From Bacillota bacterium (GTDB lineage: Bacteria > Bacillota > Clostridia > Lachnospirales > WQUN01), in the NCBI GenBank assembly GCA_009782085.1, contig WQUN01000151.1:1-22845 (forward strand): a stretch of DNA of 22,845 bases, written 5' to 3'. Made by a program: the position numbers and the translations under genes. Shown one piece after another: positions 7,283-17,700 of the stretch. Below the pieces are notes generated by a model. The model saw only the letters and a list, made by a program, of their open reading frames with translations. It ran no database searches and had not been told where the DNA came from. Each line of letters begins with the position of its first letter. Within the stretch, counting starts at the first letter, position 1.

Positions 7283-7892
7283 AATGAAAAATGAAAAAAT
7301 GAAAAACGACAGGACAAGCCCGCGCTTCGCGGAGCTTGTTTCCCGCGCGCCGTTCATGGTCATCCGGCGGCGCTGCAAAAAATGCGCCGCGATAATTGCC
7401 GCGGCGGCCATAGCCGCGTCCGCGGCCGCGTGCGCCGGCCGAAACGACCCCGCGGGGACCGCGGTTCCGTCCGCGGGCGCGTCCGCCCCCGCGTCGGACA
7501 GCCTGGCCCCGTCGGACAGCCCGGCCCCGTCGGAAAGCCTTGCCCCGTCGGACAGCCAAACGCCGGCCCCGAAAGCCGTATACCACTCCATGTCCCAGGA
7601 GGACGCGAAACGCGTGATGGACGGCGGCGACCCCTATATCCTCGTGGACGTCAGAACGCAGGCCGAATACGATGTAAAGCACATAACCGGGGCCGTATTG
7701 ATTCCCGTCGACGAAATCGAGAACAGGGCCGCGGACGAACTGCCCGACAAGGACGCGCTGATCATGGTCTACTGCCGCTCCGGCGTCAGAAGCAAAAACG
7801 CGGCGGGGATTCTGGTCGGCCTTGGGTATACGAATGTGCAGGATATCGGCGGGATACAAACATGGCCCTTTGATAACGTCGAGGGCGGCTGA
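7275..7892 (+). CDS. Rhodanese-domain lipoprotein
   Basis: The frame encodes 205 residues from TTG 7275, with GGAGG 6 nt upstream inside the previous gene; the in-frame ATG 7284 is 15 nt from that site and is the alternative. A hydrophobic stretch (~38-52) ends at C53 in an SAAAC lipobox-like site, which predicts a lipid-anchored extracytoplasmic protein. The ~37-residue N-terminal extension before the hydrophobic core is unusually long, and a downstream Met28 would give a more typical signal peptide but lacks a good ribosome site. Residues ~70-98 are a Ser/Pro/Ala linker built of repeated S-x-APSDS units. Residues ~103-203 form a rhodanese domain with YILVDVRTQAEY and active-site loop CRSGVRS (C167). 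Likely role: extracytoplasmic sulfur transfer or persulfide handling; coupling to the reductase suggests a redox or sulfur link (inference). Confidence 0.88.
   Translation: MNKMKNEKMKNDRTSPRFAELVSRAPFMVIRRRCKKCAAIIAAAAIAASAAACAGRNDPAGTAVPSAGASAPASDSLAPSDSPAPSESLAPSDSQTPAPKAVYHSMSQEDAKRVMDGGDPYILVDVRTQAEYDVKHITGAVLIPVDEIENRAADELPDKDALIMVYCRSGVRSKNAAGILVGLGYTNVQDIGGIQTWPFDNVEGG
7492..7562 (+). repeat. Short coding tandem repeat in the rhodanese linker
   Basis: About four imperfect copies of an ~18-bp unit built on GCCCCGTCGGACAGC encode the SLAPSDS/SPAPSES linker. Copy number is a likely site of length variation between strains. The edges are approximate. Confidence 0.6.
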
Positions 7893-7910
7893 GGCGCGGG
7901 AGCGCCCGTA
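7893..7910 (+). terminator. Possible weak intrinsic terminator after the rhodanese gene
   Basis: Directly after the stop, GGCGC (7893-7897) pairs with GCGCC (7902-7906) around a 4-nt loop and is followed by CGTATTTTG. The stem is only 5 bp and the T-run is short, so this is a weak candidate. Confidence 0.3.
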
Positions 7911-8162
7911 TTTTGAGCGGCTTTATGGCGCATACTAATCCCGGGCAGAGAACGGCGGGCGGCGCATAAACCGCGCCTTATACGAATCCCGATTATTATT
8001 GTGATAAACAGGGATCCGCAATTTACGCCGTTCTGCTGCCGCATTTTGCGGGCGCGATCCGCTTCGCATGTCAGCGTCACTTCCTTACTATGCAAACTAT
8101 GCAAATGATCCGGTTTTCGCCGCAAAGTGCAAATAATGCCAAATATATAAATGTGGCGTCCA
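7911..8162. other. Intergenic stretch with no recognisable gene
   Basis: No convincing coding frame, promoter or RNA gene was seen in these ~250 nt. Small features are a 9-bp direct repeat (ACTATGCAA twice, ~8087-8104), and ATACGAATCCCGATTA at 7980-7995. The latter resembles one arm of the large inverted repeat at 8498-8599 and may be a decayed copy. The stretch leads into the repeat island at 8163. Confidence 0.5.
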
Positions 8163-8242
8163 CGGAAACTCACGCTGTCATCCTGAGCGCAGCGAAGAAT
8201 TCCAAAAATGCCGGAGGCGAAAATATCTGTCATCCGGTAAAG

Positions 8243-8339
8243 TCGTTTCGATTTGAAATGAGCTGAAAACGAGCGTGAAACGACCAATGTAAGAGGGGCG
8301 TTTCGCGCGAAGTTTGAAGCTCAATTTCAAACGAAACGA
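8243..8339. repeat. 97-bp palindromic repeat, copy 1
   Basis: This copy begins TCGTTTCGATTTGAAAT and ends ATTTCAAACGAAACGA, so the outer ~22 bases pair with small bulges. The inner arms (GTGAAACG / CGTTTCGCGC) pair too, leaving a loop near ACCAATGTAAGAGGGG. It is repeated, apparently identically, as copy 2 with a period of 102 bp. Frames read through it (for example SFEIELQTSRETP on the minus strand) are repeat translations and not genes. Confidence 0.85.
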
Positions 8340-8344
8340 CAATA

Positions 8345-8441
8345 TCGTTTCGATTTGAAATGAGCTGAAAACGAGCGTGAAACGACCAATGTAAGAGGGG
8401 CGTTTCGCGCGAAGTTTGAAGCTCAATTTCAAACGAAACGA
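8345..8441. repeat. 97-bp palindromic repeat, copy 2
   Basis: This is the second copy of the 97-bp unit, separated from copy 1 by the five bases CAATA. The sequence appears identical to copy 1 over its length by eye, which implies recent duplication or gene conversion. Each unit can form a long hairpin. Confidence 0.85.
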
Positions 8442-8497
8442 TAAATGGTACCTCAGGGTTTGATTTTACCGGCAGCCGTGCCGGTTCCCGCCTTTTC

Positions 8498-8599
8498 ATA
8501 CGAATCTCGATTAAAATCTTCACCGTCTGTCGCCGAGAACGCCGTAGAAGCGTTCGGCGTTTCGGCTCCGCCTGTGAAGTTTTAATCTGAGATTCGTAT
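8498..8599. repeat. 26-bp inverted repeat with a GC-rich inner stem
   Basis: ATACGAATCTCGATTAAAAT at 8498-8517, continuing to CTTCAC at 8523, pairs with GTGAAG...ATTCGTAT at 8574-8599 with one-base bulges. The interior adds a second stem GCCGAGAACGCC / GGCGTTTCGGC. The result is a ~100-nt hairpin or cruciform. It could act as a bidirectional structure in RNA, but there is no T-run for a canonical terminator. Confidence 0.75.
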
Positions 8600-8711
8600 T
8601 CGGCTTCCCGCCCGGTTTTCTCCGATTTTAGGTTATCCTTCGCTTCGCTCAGGATGACAGCGGAAAAGGTTTTGGAGTTTCCGCGGGGGCTCATATCAGG
8701 CGGGGGTGTTA

Positions 8712-11700
8712 ATGGACACAAAGAAAAGATTCATAAGGGCTCCGGCGGCGGCGATCCTGGCTTTGATACTGTTTTTGCCGGGGTTTCCGCTCGCCGGCGG
8801 CGAAGTAAAGGCGCAGATGTCCACGAACCAGATGACCAAGGCGAACTTCGTCGACGTTCAGGTCGGATCGTGGCATGTCGCGGCGCTGGACGACGAGGGC
8901 AGAGTCTACACGTGGAGCGCCGGCGGCTACGATACCCAGCTTTTGGGCCGGCCTTACGACAACTACGGCATCGCCGTCCAGGTGACGCAGGTGTGGGACA
9001 ACGGTTCGCTCGTGCCCATGCCTTGGATCAGGAAGATATCCTCCAGCGAATCCAACAGCGTCGCGCTGGATACCGACGGCAACATCTGGTCATGGGGCAT
9101 CGAAGCCCGCGGCCCCATCAACCTGGGACATCCTGTCCAAAGTGTGGGCGGCGTCTACTATCCCGCGAAGGTCATCATGCCGGCGGGGATATACGCCGTC
9201 GACGTTTCGGCGGCCTGCGGCGGCGGACGCTTTATCGACCAGCACGGAAATCTCTGGGCCTGGGGCCACGGCGCGAACGCCCTGACGGGCGCGGGTTACG
9301 CGCTCGGCACCGGCGCAAGCATCCAAACGCAGACGCCGGTCCAGCTGACCACGGCGCAGGACGGCTCGGCGCTGCCGAACAATTTCGTCAGCGTGGTCGC
9401 CTCCGACTATTCGAACGATCCGGTCAGCATTGCGCTGACTTCGACAGGGGACGTTTACACCTGGGCGCCGTATAACGCCGCGACAAACGCGGCCAACTCC
9501 AACAGGCCCATGCTCACGGTGTTCCCGGCGGGCGCCGGGAGGATAATAAAGGTCGACTGCGGCAACGGCTTCTTCGGGGCGATGGACGACAACGGCCGGA
9601 TATACACCTGGGGCGACCAGACCAGTTCTTTTTCCGGGCAAACAAACCTGGGGCAGGGTCAGACCGGCACGGCCGGAAACAGACAGTCCCCGGGCCTGAT
9701 CACGCAGGTTTCCACCATGAATACGACCGGAACCTCGACGACCGGTCTGATACCGGCCCCGGTCTTCAGGGACTTCACGATGTACCAGTGGGGTTGGATG
9801 GCCATCGACAGGGACTATACCATCTACGCGATCGGCCATAATCCGTATTACAACCATCACGGATATGTCAACGGGGTTCTTGTGAATATAACGGGTGATT
9901 ACAGGTATCTGACGGCTTTCCGGCCGAAACAGGTGCCTGACGGCGCCGCTGTCTATACCATCAGCGAGGGCTGGGAAGGTTCGGCTTTTATTGACACAAA
10001 CGGAAACGCGTATGTGCAGTCGAGCCTGGCCTCTTTCAAGGGAGGCGCCACCGACGCCGAGCCCTGGGTGCACGTGCTGGGCGACCAGACGACGCTGTTC
10101 AAGACGGTCGCCGCCAGTCCGCCGGAGAATATCAAGCGCTACGAAGACACGCCGTCGAGCGTCACCGTGGTGCTCAGCCAACCGGCCAACGAGGTCAAAT
10201 ACGTCATTCTGTATCCCGACGACCGGTCGCCCTATGTTTTTGAGAATCTGGCCGGGAATGTGCCGGGCGGCGCGGGCAGCGGAAATTTCGGCATAGGGGA
10301 GAGTTATTACAGCCTTTCGTTCTACGGGGTCGAACCGCCGTATTATCTGGCCGGTTCCGGCCGGGCGATTTTGGCCTCGCCGAACGGATCGTCGATAACT
10401 TCGCGGTACTACGCGAACCCCGCCATATCGCAGGCGATGTTCAACGAAGCGTACAACAAGAAACTGGCGGTCGGCGACGCCGGCGTGATGACGCCCGTGA
10501 CCGCCACGCAGTACACCGTCGGCAACAGATTCGGCGAAAACTGCGCCGTCTGGCTGCAAACCGCCAACGGCGCGCAGACGACGCGCCTTATTTTGCCGTT
10601 CGACAATGTCTACACGCAGACTCAGGCCTATGTCAGGGGCGTTTTGAACGGCTCCGGCAAACAGCTCTACGCTCCGCAGGCGGTCCCGCCTTCCCAGGCA
10701 GCGGGCGGCTTCTATAAAAGCGGCCCCGGCTACGGCGTGCCGCTCACCCGCGGCAGGGACGCTCTCGCCTACGACGCCGTGATCCATCCGCCGCCTCTGG
10801 GCTGGGACGTGGTGCAGCCGCTCCCGGTGACGGACACGGGCTTATGGCCCAACGCGGGCTATTATACGCTGTCCCCGCCGGGACAGACTTTTCTTTCTGC
10901 CGCGGCTGACGCTTACGGCGTCCGCCACCGGGTTGACCCGGCCAAGGAACTGACGCTTGACAGCTACGCTTTTTACACCGACAGCGCGCCCAACAGCCGG
11001 AACACCGTGGCTTTCACCTACGACAAGAATCCGGGCATGTGGGCGGACGCGACTATAAGTTTCGTGTATGACGACGGGACGCCGATAGACGTCTGGAACG
11101 ATGAACTGGGAGCGTACAGCAGCGCGGATCAGGCTATTCACATCATGATCCCCGTGGGGCCGGCGCTTCTGTCGGAACTGGATCCCTATACGCCCCCCGA
11201 GGCCGAGGACCCGTCCGACGACGCGGTGGGCTACAGCATCGGCGCGCCTCCCGACGGAACCCCGGGTTCGTATGTCACCTGCGAGTTTCCGGACGGGTGC
11301 AACCCCGTGATCCACTCCAACGCTCCGGTAACGCTCTATATCGTCTACAGAGAAGGCCTCCTGAACGTGACGGAGAGGTATATGAACGTGGCCGCCGGCG
11401 GGGTCGAGACCCCTATCGCCAACGACAGCGGGCAGCTCAGCGCCGTGAACGCCTATGAGCCCGGGTCCGCCGTGACAAGGCCGGTCCCGCATATCGGCGG
11501 GCGCATTGTAACCGGGTACGAGGTTTGGACGGACGAGGGCGGGACTCTGGAGCACACGGATACCGTGAACTTCGTCTGGAACCAGAACGCCGACCCGTTT
11601 CTGGCCGGGGCGTACGCGGAGACGCCGTTCGCTGTCGGCGCGCCGCCCGGCATCGGCGCCAACTATGAGATACGCTATCTTTACCGGACGGACGCCAACA

Positions 11701-14700
11701 ACGACGGGGTACCCGACGACCTGGCGGCCTCGGTCACGGTAAACTGGTACGGCGTAAGGGCGGACGGAACGCGCGCCATCCTGCAGAGCCGGACCGCGAC
11801 GGATATGGACGGCGTTACCAAGACGTTCTTGGAGGACAAGGCGAACAATCTGGCCGCGCCGGCCGACTGGAACTTCGACGACGCGGACTTCGCGGCCTAT
11901 ACGCCGCCCGGCAGCGATTCCCCGATAACGGTGACGCTGGCCCACGCCGCGCCTCAGAACGTAAACTTCTACTACAACGCCGACATGAACCGCAACGGCA
12001 TCCCCGACAAGGACGAGCGGATAACGGTAAAGTACCGCGTCTACGGGGATTATACGGGCCAGCTTCTGCCGGACAGCGTCGTGCATCCCTATCTGCTGGG
12101 CACGCAGTACAGCGGTTTCCAGCCGTACGTACCGGGCTACCGGGCGGTCGGCTGGTACGGCGGCGAGTACGCCGATACGCTCTCCGACGAAGACCTGCAC
12201 CTTACGGGAGGCTTAAGCGGGGAGCTCAGCGTCTTGTACGACGTGCCGGTCAACCCGAACAATCCGACTCTCAGCATCATCTATAAAAAAATATCGTCGG
12301 TCACGGTGAAATTCACGGCGACAACCTACGCGGGCACGGTCGTCAACATGCCCGATCAGGTCATAACGGAACTGGTCGGCGCGGACGTCACAACCCTTGT
12401 GGAGGACCCGTTCGCCGGCGACCCGCTGTGGAGACCCGACAGCGTGAATTCCTCCGCGCCGGCGGGAGGCGTGTATATCGTCCAGGACGCGCCGCGGACG
12501 TATCACTTGTATTATAAGGAAAACACGCAGTACAGCCAGATCATAAAGGCTGTCTCGTCCACGGACGGTCTGATGAGCTTCGAGAACACCCTGCGCTTTC
12601 TTCCGAACTACGGCGCGGTGACTCTTAAGGCGGACCAGATCCCGAATTATACGGTCATAGGCTGGACTGTGTACGACGACGACGGCGTGGAAACTTCCGA
12701 ATATATGGACGGCGGCCAGCAGGACTCGGTGACGATAGACCCGGCTGACGGCAACCAGAAAATCGTGTTCGTCTACGCGCCCCTCGACGCATCGGTGACG
12801 ATATACGCTGTCGACGGGGACGGCGACCCGATACCGGAGTTCAGTCCGATCCGCCTCCACGCGCAATACGGCTCTCCGTTCACCTGTTACGCGCCCTATA
12901 TCCTGGGCTGGAACCTGAACGACAACGCGCTCAAGTCTATCGGCTCAGTCGAAGACGACGACAGCGAGATAACGTTCGCTTACACCCAGGCGCTGGGCAA
13001 CGTGACGGTCATAATGAAGGAAAACGACACGAACGGCCGGATCATCGGCACGGCGAGCATGGACATCACCGCGGCCAACGACGCGGACAATCCGCTCACC
13101 GTGACGATACCGGACCTCAGCCGGGACTATTTCACGGCCATTGACACGGTCCCGTACCGGCTTGTCTACGACGGCAACGCGGCGACCGTGGAATATTACT
13201 ACGCCAAAGACCTCCGGGACGCGCAAACGGTGACCTACGACGCGACCGTTCCTTCAAGCCCGGCCGTCATGGGAACGCCGAGGCCGGCGGGAAGTTACCG
13301 CGTCGGCGAGGCGGCTTTGTTCCATGCGCCAGTGGTGGACAACTACAAACTGGTGAGCACGACGCCTCAGACAGTGATAATCCTTCCCGGGGCCGGCAGC
13401 CAGGACGTGAATTTCGACTACACGGCTCTGGCCGTCGACGACCTCGTCGTGCAGGCGGTCGACGGGGCCGGCAATCTGCTCCAGTCCTCCGTTCTGAAAG
13501 GCGTGACAGGGCAGAACGTGACCGTCCGTGCGCCTTATGCCGCGGGCTACAGGCTGCGGGACGGCGAGCCGTCCGTTAAGATAGGCACGGTTCCGTCCGT
13601 CGTTACGTTCTATTATGAAAAAGACATCGTGACCGTCAGCGTCGAGCTGAAAGACGACCAAAACAACGCCGTAGCCGTACCGGCCGGAGCAGCGGAAAGC
13701 TACGAGGCGGCAATGAACACAGACTTCACGGTCTACGCGCCGCATGTGCCCGGGTATGTCCTGATAAGCTCCCAGAGCCTGACTTTCCCGGGTATAAACG
13801 TCAGCCAGACCGCGACGTTCGTCTATACGCCGATCGAAAAGGTCATAGGGGAATACACGGTGCAGATAACGGTGACGGGCAAAGTGCAGGCAACCGGTAC
13901 GGAACTGTACGGCTACGCGGTCAACAGGGCGAAGAACAGCGGGACTTTCGAGGTCGGCGCGCTTCCGGTCAGCGGATACGCGCTGCTGTCGGCGAGCCCG
14001 GTGACGCTTGACGTCCGCGACATGCCTATCACCCAGATATTCCTCTACGAATCGCTCGCGACTACGGTGACCATATACGCCGTCGACGGAAACGGCGCTC
14101 CGATCCCGAATTTTACGCCGATTCTGGCCCCCGCCACAATCAATCAGCCGTTCAGCTGCAACGCCCCGTATATACTGGGCTGGAACCTGAGCGGCGCCGC
14201 GACGCGGACAATCGTGCCGGACGGCTCGGCGGGCGACGCCATGACCTTCGTTTACACGAGGGCGACCGGCGGCGTGACCGTGCTGATGAAAGAGGACAAC
14301 ACCTTCGGCAAAGTGATCAGGACGCAAAACTATGCCCTGACGTCGGCCAACGACGCCTTAAACCCGCTGGTGGTCCCTATACCGGACCTCAGCGCGGACT
14401 ACTACACCCTCGCGGCCTCTCCCGTTCAGACGCCGCTTAGCTTCGTCTATGACGGCAACGCTCGCGCCGCGGAGTTTTACTATACCAAGGATCTCCGCGA
14501 TGTGGACGCGGCGGCGTACGACGTGACTTATACCCCGGCGGGGACGGCGATAACCGGCTACCCGGTATCGGCGGGCCGCTATAGGGTCGGCGAGGCCGCG
14601 GAGCTTAACGCTCCGGCTGTGGCCGGTTATAGGCTCGTCGGACAGACGCCGCAAACCGTGATCGTCGGCCCGGGCGCTGCGCCGCAGGAGGCGCGGTTCG

Positions 14701-17700
14701 ACTACGCGTCCGTCGCGGAGGACGAGCTGGCCGTCGAGGCCGTGCGCCGGAGCGACGGCGCGATCCTCCGGACTTACGTCCTTACGGGCGCGCGCGGCCG
14801 GGGAATGTCGGTCCCCGCGCCGGTAATCGCGGGCTATGCTTTGGCCCCCGGAGAGAGCCTTTCGAAGGCGGGGACAATCCCCGGAAAGATCACCTTCTAT
14901 TATGTAAAGGACGCCGTGACGATAACCGTCAGCCTGGTCGACGACGAAAACCGCGCAATCGCGGCTCCGGCCGGGATCCGGACGAGTTTCGAAGCGGACA
15001 GGGGCGGCGGCTTTACGGCTTACGCGCCCCACGTGCCCGGATATGAGCTCTGCGGGGCGCAGTCCGTGACGTTCGCGAACCTCGCGGCGGACGGCGAAGC
15101 GGTATTCACCTATACGCCGATCGAAAAAGTTATGAGCGAGAACATGCGCGCGGTCACGATACGCGGCGTCTCGCAGGATACGGGCGCGGAGCTGTACAAC
15201 TACGTCGTGTACAGGTACAAAAACAGCGGCGGTTTTACGGTCGACGCGCTTCCGGTCTACGGATACGAGCCGGTGACCGCATCGGCGACGCTTAACGTGC
15301 AGAACTCGGCCATTATGCAGGAGTTCCGCTACGTCTCGCTCGCGGCCGCGGTGACGATCCGCGCCGAGGACGCCGAGACCGGTTCCGAACTGGGCGTTTT
15401 CACGGCGGACGCCATGCGGGGCCAGCCGTTCTGCTGCGCCGCCCCGCGCATTTCCGGCTACAACGTGGTCGGACAGTACGCGCTTGGCATCGCCGCGGTC
15501 GGCCCGGAGGACAACGAACTGACATTCTTCTATGAGCAGGCCTTCGGCGACGTTACGGTCACGCTGAAGGAGAACGGCGCCGGCGGCGCGGTGATAAACG
15601 TGACCGCGGCGCGGCTTCCCGCCGGCGTGCCGACCGTCGTCGGCGTCCCGGATCTGTCGGCCGCGTACTATACGGCTCTCAGCTCCCCGGAGACGGTGAC
15701 CTACGACGGGACGCCGGTCTCGGTCGAGTATTACTACGCCAGGCAGACCAGGACGGTCGACGTGGCGGCCTACGACATCACGGGCGGGGCGAACGCGCTC
15801 CTGGACAGGATCACGCTGCCGGCGGAGTACAGGGTGGGCGAATACGCGAGCTTCGGCGCGCTTACAATGACGGACTACGTCCTGATAGGCGAGCTGACGC
15901 AATCGGCGTATATCCTCCCGGACACCGGCGGCCTGGGAAACCAGGAGGTCAGGTTCAACTACGTCAGGTATTCCGCCGGAATAACTCCCGGCACGGTTAC
16001 CAGGACCGCGATGGACCATGAAACAAACCAGATGCTCTTCCAGGACACGACGGCCGTCTACACCGGCATGGCCTCCGTGGAGGCGTTCGATCTCAGCCGC
16101 ATGAGCTACGCGCTCATGCCGGGCGAGGAGGCCGTGAGGGTCGTCCCGGCGGGGACAAACACGCTGTTCTGGTATGTACGGACGGCAAGCGCCCCGCCTT
16201 ATGCGGACGACTTCGCCCCGGACGACGGGAACATCACCGGAAGAGGGGAACCGGGCGCTTCCGTAACGGTGACGTTCGCGGACGGCGGTACCGAAACCGC
16301 CGTTGTCGGCGGGGACGGCAGATGGTCCGTTCCGACAAGAGGCAGAGAATCCGGGACGATAAACGTCACGCAGACGGAAACCGGCAAGACGCCGACCACA
16401 ATCAGCAAAAGCGCGGGCTTCGGCACGATCAGCGTCACAGTCTCCGACGCTTCGACCGGGAACCCGATTCCCGGGGCGGCGGTCGCGATAAACGGCGCGG
16501 TCTATACGGCGGACGCGGGCGGGGCCGTCGGCAAGGTAAGGCTGCCGATAAACGGCTCTTACACTGTGACCGTATCCGACGGCGGCTACGCCGGCAGTAC
16601 GATGTCCGTGACGCTGTCGCGGGCGGATCCGGTCATAACGCTGTCCGTGTCCCTCTCGAAACAAAGCGTGAGTTCGCGGCCCGGCGTCGACCCGTTCGCG
16701 CCGGACGATCCGACAATATCTGGAACCGGCGAGCCCGGCGCGGAGATTTTCGTGGAATTCCCGGACGGCTCCCGCGAGACGGCGGCCGTCGGCCCGGACG
16801 GCAGGTGGTCCGTACCGAACAGGCCCGGCGGCGGCTGGGTCAAGATCACGCAGACGGAACCCGGCAAAACGGGAAGCTCAGTGACCGTTTCGGCCGGAAT
16901 GGGCTCGCTCGCCGTCACGGTGGCGGGCGCGGATCGCGCGCCGCTTCAGGGCGCTTTGGTAACCGTCAACGGCGTCTTCTATACGACCGACGCCCGCGGG
17001 GCGATAAGCCGGCTGAGGCTGCCCTTCGGCGTCTACGCGGTCAGCGCCTCTAAACAGGGCTACAACACCGGCGGAGCGACGGCGGAGCTGTCCTTGACTA
17101 ACGCCGGCGCGAGCGTCGCGCTTTCGCTCGGAGTAACGGGCGCGGCGGGCGCTCCGGAGGTTCCGGGCGTTGACAACGTTCCAAAGGCTCCGGGCGTTCA
17201 TTACGTTACGGGCGTCCCCGGCGGAGCCTACGGACCGACTGTCACGCACACGGCCGACAGGCCGCCGGACGCGGAACAGAACCCTCAGACCGCGGTTCCG
17301 CCGGAAAACAGGGTGATACATCAATTCGCCCAATATTTGTACGGCTATCCCGACGGCACGGTCAAGCCCGACGGCCGGGCTGCCAGAGCCGAGGTGGCGG
17401 CCATGCTCTACCGGGTGTGCGACGACGCCGGCAAAACCGCGCCAGCGCCCTCCGCGTTTACCGACGTGGACCCGGCGGCGTGGTACGCCCAGAGCGTGAA
17501 CTATCTCGCGTCCGTGGGTATCCTTGTCGGATACGGCGACGGCACGTTCCGGCCGGAACAGCCGATCACAAGGGCCGAGATGACCGCAATCGCGGCCAGG
17601 TACACCGGCCTGGCCGACGCGGGCGGCGTGTTCGCCGACGTGCCGGAGGGCCACTGGGCGGCGCGCTATATCGGAAGCGCCTATGCCCTGGGTATCGCCG

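Larger units (their letters stand above)
8163..8683. repeat. Composite nested inverted-repeat island
   Basis: The ~520-bp region is bounded by CGGAAACTC (8163-8171) and its reverse complement GAGTTTCCG (8675-8683). Just inside lie the arms of the CTGAGCGAAGCGAAG repeat family (8175-8200 and 8636-8660, inverted to each other). Inside those are a tandem pair of 97-bp palindromic units and a 26-bp inverted repeat. No transposase is present. The whole has the look of a non-autonomous element into which others have inserted, or of a repeat hotspot. It lies directly upstream of the giant surface-protein gene. No clear target-site duplication was found for this copy. Confidence 0.7.

Noticed and set aside
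8243..8441. CRISPR array
   Set aside because: Only two units, 97 bp long, self-palindromic and separated by 5 bp; no spacers and no cas genes.
8230..8721. A 163-codon minus-strand frame containing a duplicated SFEIELQTSRETP peptide
   Set aside because: The peptide duplication is the translation of the tandem 97-bp palindromes; there is no credible start or domain.
14358..16664. A 768-codon open frame on the minus strand, plus several other long minus-strand frames opposite the giant gene
   Set aside because: The plus-strand frame encodes recognisable repeated domains across the same span. The minus frames are Arg/Val/His-rich, lack any family motif and are expected shadows of GC-rich coding DNA.
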